The notes below the pieces were generated by a model that made no database searches, was not told the DNA's origin, and saw only the letters and a program-made list of their open reading frames with translations. A DNA stretch of 10,059 nucleotides from Opitutus sp. GAS368 (GTDB lineage: Bacteria > Verrucomicrobiota > Verrucomicrobiia > Opitutales > Opitutaceae), in contig CAMAXB010000095.1 in assembly GCA_945862035.1 (NCBI GenBank), forward strand, positions 1 to 10,059, in the 5' to 3' direction. The position numbers were made by a program, and so were the translations under genes. Shown piece after piece: positions 1 through 6,317 of the stretch (positions within the stretch are counted from its first letter, which is position 1; each line of letters opens with the position of its first letter).

Positions 1-91
1 GGCACAGCTGCCGGAAGTTGACGCCAGCTTGGCTGGCCAGAAGCACAAACTCGAGTCGGGAGGACATCAGATCAGGGGTATGCCATGGCAT
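1..91 (-). CDS. IS481-family transposase, N-terminal 30 codons only
   Basis: Too short and too close to the edge to appear as a long reading frame. From the ATG at 91 the minus strand reads M-P-W-H-T-P-D-L-M-S-S-R, then L-E-F-V-L-L-A-S-Q-A-G-V-N and F-R-Q-L-C up to base 2. A start with MPW, followed by Arg-x-x-Phe, a Leu-Ala pair, then Gly-Val-Asn and Leu-Cys, matches the N-terminal helix-turn-helix region of IS481-type (rve/DDE integrase core) transposases, which normally continue into a Cys-Arg-x-Phe-Gly-Ile-Ser segment. The catalytic DDE core would lie to the left of the window. A second in-frame ATG at 67 is possible, but the MPW start fits the family better. The start codon sits within a 12-bp palindrome (80-91). 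Whether the gene is intact cannot be told. Confidence 0.66.
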   Translation of the reverse strand, partial: MPWHTPDLMSSRLEFVLLASQAGVNFRQLC

Positions 92-98
92 CCCCAAA

Positions 99-139
99 GT
101 GTTACCCATGTCCCCGTCAATGTGTCACCCATGTCTCCG
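99..139. repeat. Two 18-bp direct repeats at the IS end
   Basis: GTGTTACCCATGTCCCCG (99-116) and GTGTCACCCATGTCTCCG (122-139) match at 16 of 18 positions with starts 23 bp apart. Together with the palindrome ATGCCATGGCAT at 80-91, extended by GGG (76-78) and CCC (93-95) around one mismatch, they fill the leader between the inferred IS tip and the transposase start. They are probably transposase-binding repeats; that role is inferred from position. Confidence 0.6.
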
Positions 140-167
140 GTCCATACAAGGGGCAACGCGTTCCACC

Positions 168-302
168 GGCTCGCCCTCGTGCGCGAGCCACTCCCGACCT
201 CCATCCTCCCGCCTCCCGCCTCCCGTCTCCGGTCTCCCAACTCCCGCTTCCCTCGATCGCCTCCGTCCTCCGACTCCCGACTCCGGCCTCCGGCCCTCTC
301 CC
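168..302. repeat. Hairpin followed by a C-rich heptad array
   Basis: A 7-bp inverted repeat, GGCTCGC (168-174) and GCGAGCC (183-189) with an 8-nt loop, ends one base before a degenerate tandem array of about 16 seven-base units (191-302). Typical units are CTCCCGA, CCTCCCG and TCTCCCA, held in one phase. On the minus strand the array is a series of G-runs every 7 nt, able in principle to form G-quadruplexes. Reading frames that cross it give low-complexity Pro/Ser/Arg-rich translations and are not genes. The same architecture recurs at 7341-7426, 8854-8898 and 8917-8999. Confidence 0.72.
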
Positions 303-455
303 CACCGTCCGACCGCCCCGCCGAGCGCTCCCTCCAATTCGGGCCACCAGACGATGAAATGTGACAATGTTCGGCCAGACCCCCTGGATCGCCTCCCCTC
401 AGATCAACCCACCGCGGTCTTGCCTCGGGTTTGAGGGTTCGGCAGTTGTTTTGCA
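303..455 (+). other. Leader of the nuclease-helicase gene; nothing firm seen
   Basis: No coding region, tRNA or convincing sigma-70 promoter is visible. A GACAAT at 363-368 could be a poor -10 box but has no -35 at the right distance. An 8-bp palindrome GAGCGCTC lies at 323-330. The base composition shifts towards AT near 355-370 and again from about 425, which is where the acquired gene's compositional signature begins. Confidence 0.4.
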
Positions 456-2447
456 GTGGCGACTACTACACCAGCACCGGGTTATTCGAGGGCTTGGTAC
501 GGTGCGCTGATCGAGGATTTCAGGAAGGCAGACCCGGATGCTGTATTTGGAGTATTGGCGAAGAATCCCGAGTTCGATCTGGCTGGGACCCAGAAAGAGG
601 CGTGGCTGGAGCAAATCGCGTTTTTGCAAAAGAACCTCGAGGGACTAACTGGCACACTTTTTCTCGAGTTTAATATCCCGCGCATGGGCAGTCGGGTGGA
701 TGCGGTCCTGCTGATTGGGCCGGTTGTATTCGTCGTGGAGTTTAAGGTGGGGGAAGCTGCGTTTAACCGCGCGGATGCTGAGCAGGTTTGGGACTATGCA
801 CTCGACCTGAAGAACTTTCATGAGGCGAGCCACCAGGTCTCGTTGGTGCCGATCTTAATTGCGACCGAGGCTAGGGAATCGGTGGCGGCGAAGCTCACGA
901 AGGATGCAGATGGGGTTTATCATCCGATGTTGGTACATGCGGGCGCGTTTCGAGCGACGATTGAATCCGTTATGGCCGTGGTCTCTGGAGTTGCATTAGA
1001 TCAGAGCCAATGGGCTCAGGGTGCCTATAAGCCGACGCCCACGATCGTCGAGGCGGCACGATTATTATATGCGCATCATGGTGTAGAGGCGATAAAGGCT
1101 TTCGACGCTGGTAAGAAGAATCTGGGCGAGACTTCACGACGAATCGAGGAACTGATTGAGGAAGCACGAACGAAGGGCCGGAAGATCATCTGCTTTCTGA
1201 CCGGAGTGCCTGGCGCAGGGAAAACTTTGGTGGGTCTAAATGTAGCGACCCAGCATGCCCGGACGGATAGTCCGACGCATGCGGTGTTACTGTCAGGTAA
1301 TGGCCCGCTCGTTGCTGTACTCCGCGCCGCTTTGTCGCGTGACGAGAAGGCGCGGTTAAGGAGGAGAGGGCAGAAGCCGAAGAAGGGAAGTGATCCGGTG
1401 AAGCAGTTCATTCAGAACGTGCATCACTTCCGAGACGAGGCGCTCAAGAACGAAGCGCCGCCGGCGGATCATGTGGTTGTTTTCGACGAGGCCCAGCGCG
1501 CTTGGAATCAGTCGATGACGGCGGATTTCATGAAGCGGAAGAAAGGCGTTCCTAACTTCCCTGACTCCGAGCCGCAGTTTTTGATACGTTACGTGGACCG
1601 TCATAAGGATTGGGCGGTGATTCTTTGCTTGGTCGGCGGCGGGCAAGAGATCAACCGTGGCGAGTCTGGTATCGGCGCTTGGCTTGAGGCAGTTAAAACC
1701 TCTTTCCCGCACTGGGACATGTATATCTCGTCCCGGTTGACTGACAGCGAATATGCGGCGGGAGGAACGATTGGTGCAGTGAAGGAGAGGCGAGGGGTTT
1801 ACCTCGATGACGATTTGCATCTGTCCGTCTCGATGCGTTCGTTTCGAGCGGAGCATGTCTCGACCTTCGTAAAAGCGCTGCTCGATTGCGAAAGCGACCG
1901 AGCTCGTGAGAATTTAGCCAAGCTGAAGAGGTATCCGATCGCTGTGACACGAAATTTAACAATAGCGAAGCAGTGGATCCTATCCAAGGCCCGTGGTAGT
2001 GAGCGTTATGGTTTGGTTGCCTCTTCAAAGGCTCAGCGACTCAAGCCGCACGCCATCGATATTCGGGTGAAGACGGACCCCGTGCACTGGTTCTTGGATG
2101 GGAAGGATGATACTCGATCGAGCTATTATCTGGAAGATGCGGCGACTGAGTTCCAAGTGCAGGGGCTTGAAGTGGACTGGGCTCTCGTCACGTGGGACGG
2201 CGACCTGCGTTTTTCCGGTTCAGGTTGGAGCTATCACGACTTCCGTGGCGCTAAGTGGCAGAATGTGAAGAATGCCGATAACCAAAACTATTTGAAGAAT
2301 GCCTATCGAGTGCTCTTAACCCGTGCCCGGCAGGGGATGGTCATCTTCGTGCCGGAAGGAGACGTAAACGACCACACGCGGCCGCCGGCTTACTATGATA
2401 CTACTTTCCAATACCTCGTCGAATTGGGTATACCAGTGCTCAGCTAG
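456..2447 (+). CDS. PD-(D/E)XK-like nuclease fused to Schlafen-group-3/DUF2075 helicase
   Basis: This 663-residue protein has two parts. The N-terminal part (about 65-140) shows a PD-(D/E)XK pattern: E71, then R80-V-D82 on a strand, E95-F-K97 after a hydrophobic strand, and a following helix with Q110 and Y114. The C-terminal part is a superfamily-1 helicase of the DUF2075/SLFN-g3 type: Walker A G250-VPGAGKT257, Walker B F343-DEAQ347, a GGGQE motif III (394-398), an S-M-R-S-F segment (459-463), a Q569-G-L-E-V segment (motif V-like) and motif VI with L621-T-R-A-R (621-625). It probably translocates on or cleaves nucleic acid in the cytoplasm. No signal peptide or membrane segment is seen. The start is GTG at 456: an in-frame stop lies at 432-434 and no other start codon falls between; no good Shine-Dalgarno is present. 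The gene stands alone, has more A/T-ending codons than its neighbours and lies near an IS end, so acquisition is likely. An antiphage role is inference by analogy with single-protein nuclease-helicase systems such as Nhi. Confidence 0.85.
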   Translation: MATTTPAPGYSRAWYGALIEDFRKADPDAVFGVLAKNPEFDLAGTQKEAWLEQIAFLQKNLEGLTGTLFLEFNIPRMGSRVDAVLLIGPVVFVVEFKVGEAAFNRADAEQVWDYALDLKNFHEASHQVSLVPILIATEARESVAAKLTKDADGVYHPMLVHAGAFRATIESVMAVVSGVALDQSQWAQGAYKPTPTIVEAARLLYAHHGVEAIKAFDAGKKNLGETSRRIEELIEEARTKGRKIICFLTGVPGAGKTLVGLNVATQHARTDSPTHAVLLSGNGPLVAVLRAALSRDEKARLRRRGQKPKKGSDPVKQFIQNVHHFRDEALKNEAPPADHVVVFDEAQRAWNQSMTADFMKRKKGVPNFPDSEPQFLIRYVDRHKDWAVILCLVGGGQEINRGESGIGAWLEAVKTSFPHWDMYISSRLTDSEYAAGGTIGAVKERRGVYLDDDLHLSVSMRSFRAEHVSTFVKALLDCESDRARENLAKLKRYPIAVTRNLTIAKQWILSKARGSERYGLVASSKAQRLKPHAIDIRVKTDPVHWFLDGKDDTRSSYYLEDAATEFQVQGLEVDWALVTWDGDLRFSGSGWSYHDFRGAKWQNVKNADNQNYLKNAYRVLLTRARQGMVIFVPEGDVNDHTRPPAYYDTTFQYLVELGIPVLS

Positions 2448-2535
2448 TCGCGAAACCCGCACAAACCCACGGAGTGATTGTCGGTCTGAAAGGGTCGGGT
2501 CCGCGAGCCGGACGGGTTCTAGCGGCAGCCGGATG

Positions 2536-2615
2536 GGGTTAGGGCGCGTAATGGTGTATTTGCAGGGCCGGGACGGCCTGCAGCTCCGAAAATACAACCT
2601 TACGCGCGCCGACCC
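2536..2615. repeat. 80-bp nested imperfect palindrome in a convergent intergenic gap
   Basis: The outer arms GGGT (2536-2539) and ACCC (2612-2615) enclose GCGCGTAA (2544-2551) and TTACGCGC (2600-2607), then TGTATTT (2555-2561) and AAATACA (2590-2596). Interruptions are the same length on both sides (4 nt and 3 nt). Inside is a separate hairpin, GCAGGGCCG (2562-2570) and CGGCCTGC (2574-2581), with a GGA loop and one bulged G. It lies between the stop codons of the helicase gene and mobA. It could act as a bidirectional terminator, a cruciform, or a REP/MITE-like element. No U-tract follows on either strand. Confidence 0.7.
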
Positions 2616-2631
2616 TGCTATGAGACCCACC

Positions 2632-2676
2632 GCCTGCCGGCAGGCTCCGGCAACGGCAGGAGTCCGCTGAGGCGGA
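2632..2676 (-). terminator. Possible terminator hairpins downstream of mobA
   Basis: Directly beyond the mobA stop on the minus strand is a perfect 5-bp stem, TCCGC/GCGGA with a 4-nt loop (2663-2676). A little further is the 14-bp perfect palindrome GCCTGCCGGCAGGC (2632-2645). No T-run follows either one, so classical intrinsic termination is not shown. Confidence 0.35.
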
Positions 2677-3267
2677 TCACCCTACGTTCCAGCGGGCCAG
2701 ATTTTCCGGGGTGTTGAGGCTCGCCACGCAGGAGTACTTTTCCGCCGGCAGCGGGATCAACTTCAGGCAGCCCGCCGCCTCCAGCGCGAGCGCGAGCCGC
2801 TGGAGCGAATGGTCGCGCGCCGCCAGCCGCGCCTCGATTTCGCGGATCGCGCACGCCGGATAGATTGCCGCCAGCGGCTCGCAGGCGTCCGTATGCCGGG
2901 CCATCGCCCCGGTGCCGTCGCGACAGAATCCGCGCAGCCATCGGAACCACGCCTCGTCGATCCCGGGCATATCCACGGCGAGCACCGCCACGAGGGCCGC
3001 GGATTGCGGCGCCAGCGCGGCATGCAGACCGCCCAAGGGGCCCGTGTCGGCGACGTGATCGCGCCAGCAGACGACCCCCGGGGGAGCGGCCTGCCCCGGC
3101 CGGCGAATCAACACCACGTCATGCGCTCCCGTTGCCCGGAGAACCTTCACCTGGCGCTGCCAGAGCGGTTCTCCGTCGACGAGCAGCAGAGCCTTGTCGC
3201 GACCCAGACGCCGGGAATCCCCTCCCGCCAGCACGACACCGAGCATCGAGTCTTCCGGCGGTTTCAT
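2677..3267 (-). CDS. mobA: MobA, molybdenum cofactor guanylyltransferase
   Basis: MobA transfers GMP from GTP to molybdopterin-bound molybdenum, giving the MGD cofactor used by DMSO-reductase-family enzymes such as the one encoded just upstream. At 196 residues it has family size. Visible motifs: the nucleotide-binding loop L13-AGGDSRRLGRDKA26, a D74-T-G-P-L-G-G segment, V98-D-M-P101 for Mg2+/nucleotide binding, E130-P-L-A-A-I-Y-P, and the C-terminal N185-T-P-E-N. It is the last gene of the minus-strand molybdoenzyme cluster, 40 nt after the MOSC gene. The start is uncertain: ATG at 3267 gives the longer form without a ribosome site, while ATG at 3246 (residue 8) is preceded by GGAAG at a 5-nt spacing and would begin M-L-G-V-V-L-A-G-G. 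Either retains the full domain. Confidence 0.9.
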   Translation of the reverse strand: MKPPEDSMLGVVLAGGDSRRLGRDKALLLVDGEPLWQRQVKVLRATGAHDVVLIRRPGQAAPPGVVCWRDHVADTGPLGGLHAALAPQSAALVAVLAVDMPGIDEAWFRWLRGFCRDGTGAMARHTDACEPLAAIYPACAIREIEARLAARDHSLQRLALALEAAGCLKLIPLPAEKYSCVASLNTPENLARWNVG

Positions 3268-3307
3268 CGCCAGACGGGTCCACGCCCTCGCATCTCGACT
3301 ACGTGCT

Positions 3308-3802
3308 TCATCCGCGATCCGTCTTCAGGCAGCCGTCGGTGAGAATGGAGGCGCGCAGGCCGCCCGCCTCCCACGCGGAAAGCCTGGCCAGCGTGCCCGG
3401 GCCGAAGGCCTGGTCCATCCAGCGGCAGGGTTTGCAATGCTCGTTCCCGCGGAACCGCACGCCCTGGACCTCGAACTCCTCGCCCACCAGCGAAAGGAGG
3501 TCGACCCCGCGCACGATCACGTTGCGCCGGAAAACCTCCGGGCCACCTGACGCCGCGCCCGATTCCGCGCAGAGCCTCTGCCAAACCTCCTCGGCAAAAA
3601 AGGTCACCTGCCTTTTGTGGCCCTCAGGCCGGTCGAAATAACGGTCGCCGACAATGCCGCGTCCCGCGACCAGGCGCACCTCATCCACCGCGGTCATCGG
3701 CTCGGTCCCGGCCTCACCGCCAAAGTGGCCCACGTAGATATGATCGGGACAGAGATAGAGCCTGGACACAACCATCGCGGTTTTTGGAGAGGCGGACTTC
3801 AT
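3308..3802 (-). CDS. MOSC-domain protein
   Basis: This 164-residue protein is a single MOSC domain, the fold shared with the C-terminal region of eukaryotic molybdenum-cofactor sulfurases and with YiiM/YuaD-like proteins. Evidence: G48-RGIVGDRYF56 near the N-terminus, R93-N-V (a conserved R-N turn), the G106... region of a beta barrel, and a C-terminal G119-N-E-H-C123-K-P-C126 motif containing the cysteine expected to handle sulfur or the cofactor. It begins 11 nt after the stop of the molybdopterin oxidoreductase and precedes mobA by 40 nt, so co-transcription is very likely. Its specific job is unknown; the context suggests handling of sulfur or of MGD for that enzyme. No signal peptide is seen. 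The N-terminus (MKSASPKTAM) has an internal Met at residue 10 as a possible alternative start. Confidence 0.85.
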   Translation of the reverse strand: MKSASPKTAMVVSRLYLCPDHIYVGHFGGEAGTEPMTAVDEVRLVAGRGIVGDRYFDRPEGHKRQVTFFAEEVWQRLCAESGAASGGPEVFRRNVIVRGVDLLSLVGEEFEVQGVRFRGNEHCKPCRWMDQAFGPGTLARLSAWEAGGLRASILTDGCLKTDRG

Positions 3803-3813
3803 GCAGACTGGGA

Positions 3814-6165
3814 TCAGGTTTTCCCGTGGGCCTGCGCGGCGGCGGCCTGGTCGGGGCTCGCGGCAAAACTCACCACGATGGATTTGCTCGTCGGGGTTTC
3901 GCTGATGTCGGCGAAACTCCGGACCGGCACCAGCACGTTGGCCTCGGGGAAATACGTGGCCGCGCAGCCCCGCGGAATATCGTAGGGCGCCACCATGAAA
4001 CGATGCGCCACGCGTTGTTCGCCGGCGAAATGGCTGGTGATATCGACAAACAGGCCCTGTTGAAAGCCCCGCTCCGCGATGTCGTCGGGATGGAGAAAGA
4101 CCACGCGCCGGCCACCGTAGATGCCGCGATACCGGTCATCGAGCCCGTAAATCGTGGTATTGAACTGATCGTGCGTGCGCATGGTCTGGAGCAGGAACTG
4201 CCCTGGCTCGAGCGCGATGGAAACGACCGGCGCGGTGTGGAAATTGGCCTTGCCCGTCGTCGTGGCGAAAACGCGTTCGCGCGCCCCGTTCGGCAGGTAA
4301 AACGGGCCCTGGCGGATGCGCGCATTGAAATCCGCAAAGCCCGGGATCACGCGTTCGATCCGGTCGCGGATCCGGTCGTAATCGTCCGCCATCGCCTGCC
4401 AGCCGAAGCCGCGGTCTCCCAGGGTCGCCTGCGCGATGCCCGTCACGATGGCGACTTCGCTGCGGAGGTTTTCTCCCGCGGGCCGGAGACGGCCGCGCGA
4501 GGAACTGACGATGCTCATCGAGTCCTCGACCGTGACGATTTGCGGGCCGCTGGCCCGTTCGTCGATTTCCGCGCGACCGAGGCACGGCAGGATCAGGGCG
4601 GTCTTCCCCGTCACCAGATGCGAGCGGTTCAGCTTCGTGGCGACCTGCACGGTGAGTTCGCAGCGCCGGAGGGCCTCCGCGGTCAGCAGCGTATCCGGCG
4701 TCGCCTGAAGAAAATTCCCGCCGAGCGCCACCAAGGCCTTCACGCGCCCGTCGTGCATCGCCTCGATCGCCTCGACGACGCTGCAGCCGAATTTCCGCGG
4801 CGGCGAAAAATTGAACTCCCGTCCGAGCGCCTCGAGCAGGCTCTCCGGTGGACGCTCCCAGATGCCCATGGTGCGGTCGCCCTGCACATTGCTGTGTCCA
4901 CGCACCGGGCACACGCCCGCACCCGGACGCCCGATGTGCCCGCCCAGCAGCAGCAGGTTCACGGCGTAGCGGATGGTATCGACCGCATTCTTGTGCTGCG
5001 TGAGCCCCATGGCCCAGCAGATGATCATCCGGCGGGCCTTCGCCATGCGCTGTCCCGCCGCCCGCACCTGGTCCTCGGGCACGCCCGAGAGACGCACCCA
5101 TTCCGCAAAATCGCCGCCGCGGATATCAGCGGTGAAGGCCTCAAATCCCGCCGTGTGGGCCGCGATGAAATCACGATCCAGGACCGCGCCCGGCTGCGCG
5201 TCCTCCTGTTCCAGCATGACCCGGGCGAGCGCCTTGAACAGCGGGAGATCGCCGTTGAGCCGCACCTGCAGGTACAGGTCGGTCAGCGCCGTCCCCTGAC
5301 CGAAAAGCATCGAGCCGTATTTGACCGGATTCGAATACTCCTCGGGATTCGGATTGCGCACCCGCAGCAGGCCGACCTCGCGGAGCGGATTGATCGCGAT
5401 GATTTGCGCGCCCCGCGCCTTCGCGACTTCCAGCGTCGTCATCATGCGCGGGTGATTGGTCCCCGGATTCTGGCCGACCACCACAATCACGTCGCTCGCC
5501 TCGATGTCCTCCAGCGTCACCGTGCCCTTGCCCACGCCGAGGGCGGCACCCAGGGCGGCGCCGCTCGACTCATGACACATGTTCGAACAGTCGGGCAGAT
5601 TGTTGGTGCCGAAGGCGCGGACAAAGAGCTGGTAGACAAAGGCCGCCTCGTTGCTCGCGCGGCCAGACGTGTAAAACGCCGCGGCATCCGGAGAGGGCAG
5701 CGCGCGCAGCGTCTCCCCGACGAGCGCGAAAGCGTCGTCCCAGGCAATCCGCTCGTAATGGGTCTTCCCCGGACGCAGCACCATCGGCTCGACCAGGCGG
5801 CCCTGAAGCTCATGCCAGTGATCCGAACGCGCCAGCAGATCCGCCACCGAATGTTCGCGAAAAAAGTCGCGGTCGACCCGGCGCGTCGCTGCTTCGCTCG
5901 CCATTGCCTTGGCGCCGTTTTCGCAGAATTCGAACACATGGCGTTTCCCGTCGGGATTGGGCCAGGCACAGCTCTGGCAATCGAAGCCGTCCTTCTGGTT
6001 GACCTGGGTAAAGATCGCGGCGGTGCGCCACAGCCCGGCGCGTTTCAGGCCGTGTTCGAAACTTTTCACGATCGCCGTCAGCCCAGCCGCCGCGCCGGGA
6101 ATGAGCTTCACCCGGGGGCGTGTGGTTTCGTGCGGGGGGACCGCGCCATCGTGGGGGGGAGTCAT
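3814..6165 (-). CDS. FdhF/YdeP-family molybdopterin oxidoreductase (formate-dehydrogenase-like alpha subunit)
   Basis: A 783-residue enzyme of the DMSO-reductase superfamily, closest by motif to the YdeP/Fdh-alpha-like group rather than a proven formate dehydrogenase. Its N-terminus holds C63-Q-S-C66-A-W-P and C81-E-N-G-A-K, cysteines placed for an Fe-S cluster. S194-N-M-C197-H198-E supplies the probable Mo ligand Cys and adjacent His, in place of the selenocysteine of E. coli FdhF. Further marks are a G231-Q-N-P-G-T-N-H-P pterin-binding segment, G417-V-C-P-V-R-G-H-S-N-V-Q-G-D (417-430), and a C-terminal R663-T-H-D-Q-F-N-T-T-I-Y-G typical of the cofactor-clamping domain. No Tat or Sec signal is seen, so it is probably cytoplasmic. 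An in-frame stop lies 18 nt upstream of the ATG at 6165, which fixes that start. Electron partner and substrate are unknown; E. coli YdeP is linked to acid resistance. Confidence 0.88.
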   Translation of the reverse strand: MTPPHDGAVPPHETTRPRVKLIPGAAAGLTAIVKSFEHGLKRAGLWRTAAIFTQVNQKDGFDCQSCAWPNPDGKRHVFEFCENGAKAMASEAATRRVDRDFFREHSVADLLARSDHWHELQGRLVEPMVLRPGKTHYERIAWDDAFALVGETLRALPSPDAAAFYTSGRASNEAAFVYQLFVRAFGTNNLPDCSNMCHESSGAALGAALGVGKGTVTLEDIEASDVIVVVGQNPGTNHPRMMTTLEVAKARGAQIIAINPLREVGLLRVRNPNPEEYSNPVKYGSMLFGQGTALTDLYLQVRLNGDLPLFKALARVMLEQEDAQPGAVLDRDFIAAHTAGFEAFTADIRGGDFAEWVRLSGVPEDQVRAAGQRMAKARRMIICWAMGLTQHKNAVDTIRYAVNLLLLGGHIGRPGAGVCPVRGHSNVQGDRTMGIWERPPESLLEALGREFNFSPPRKFGCSVVEAIEAMHDGRVKALVALGGNFLQATPDTLLTAEALRRCELTVQVATKLNRSHLVTGKTALILPCLGRAEIDERASGPQIVTVEDSMSIVSSSRGRLRPAGENLRSEVAIVTGIAQATLGDRGFGWQAMADDYDRIRDRIERVIPGFADFNARIRQGPFYLPNGARERVFATTTGKANFHTAPVVSIALEPGQFLLQTMRTHDQFNTTIYGLDDRYRGIYGGRRVVFLHPDDIAERGFQQGLFVDITSHFAGEQRVAHRFMVAPYDIPRGCAATYFPEANVLVPVRSFADISETPTSKSIVVSFAASPDQAAAAQAHGKT

Positions 6166-6317
6166 GAAACGGGAGGGGCCAGCCTAGGCAGGTTGTCATT
6201 CCGGGTGCAGCGAAAGACCACCGGGCTGCCACCGGCCGACAAAGCCAATTCTTCGCCGCTTCAAGGGGAGGGAAAGGAAATTATCGCTGCGGGCATCCGA
6301 CCCGGGAGCCTCTGCCC
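6166..6317 (-). other. Gap between fdhD and the oxidoreductase gene
   Basis: This 152-nt stretch separates fdhD from the downstream oxidoreductase, so a second promoter may lie here. On the minus strand a GATAAT at 6285-6280 resembles a -10 box, but no -35 element stands at a suitable distance. An 8-bp palindrome GCCTAGGC is at 6182-6189. No structured cofactor riboswitch was recognised. Confidence 0.3.

Larger units (their letters stand above)
1..148 (-). mobile_element. End of an IS481-type insertion sequence (cut by the window edge)
   Basis: The segment combines the 5' end of a transposase reading frame (minus strand, from 91) with about 57 bases of repeat-rich leader. The likely outer tip is at 148, where the minus strand reads TGTATGGACC; IS481-family ends usually begin with TGT. 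The leader holds two 18-bp direct repeats (99-116 and 122-139) of the type that transposases bind near their ends. No target-site duplication can be assessed because the other end lies outside the window. Family assignment is from memory of the typical start of such transposases and their GGAGACATGGGT-type leaders, not from a search. Confidence 0.62.

Noticed and set aside
168..302. A CRISPR array
   Set aside because: Units are 7 nt, degenerate and contiguous, with no long repeats alternating with unique spacers.
18..434. Several Pro/Ser/Arg-rich reading frames across the left intergenic region
   Set aside because: They come from the C-rich heptad array and the IS leader, in several frames and both strands, with no coding signature.
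6166..6317. A molybdenum-cofactor riboswitch before the oxidoreductase
   Set aside because: I could not find the multi-stem layout expected of such an element; only short palindromes are present.
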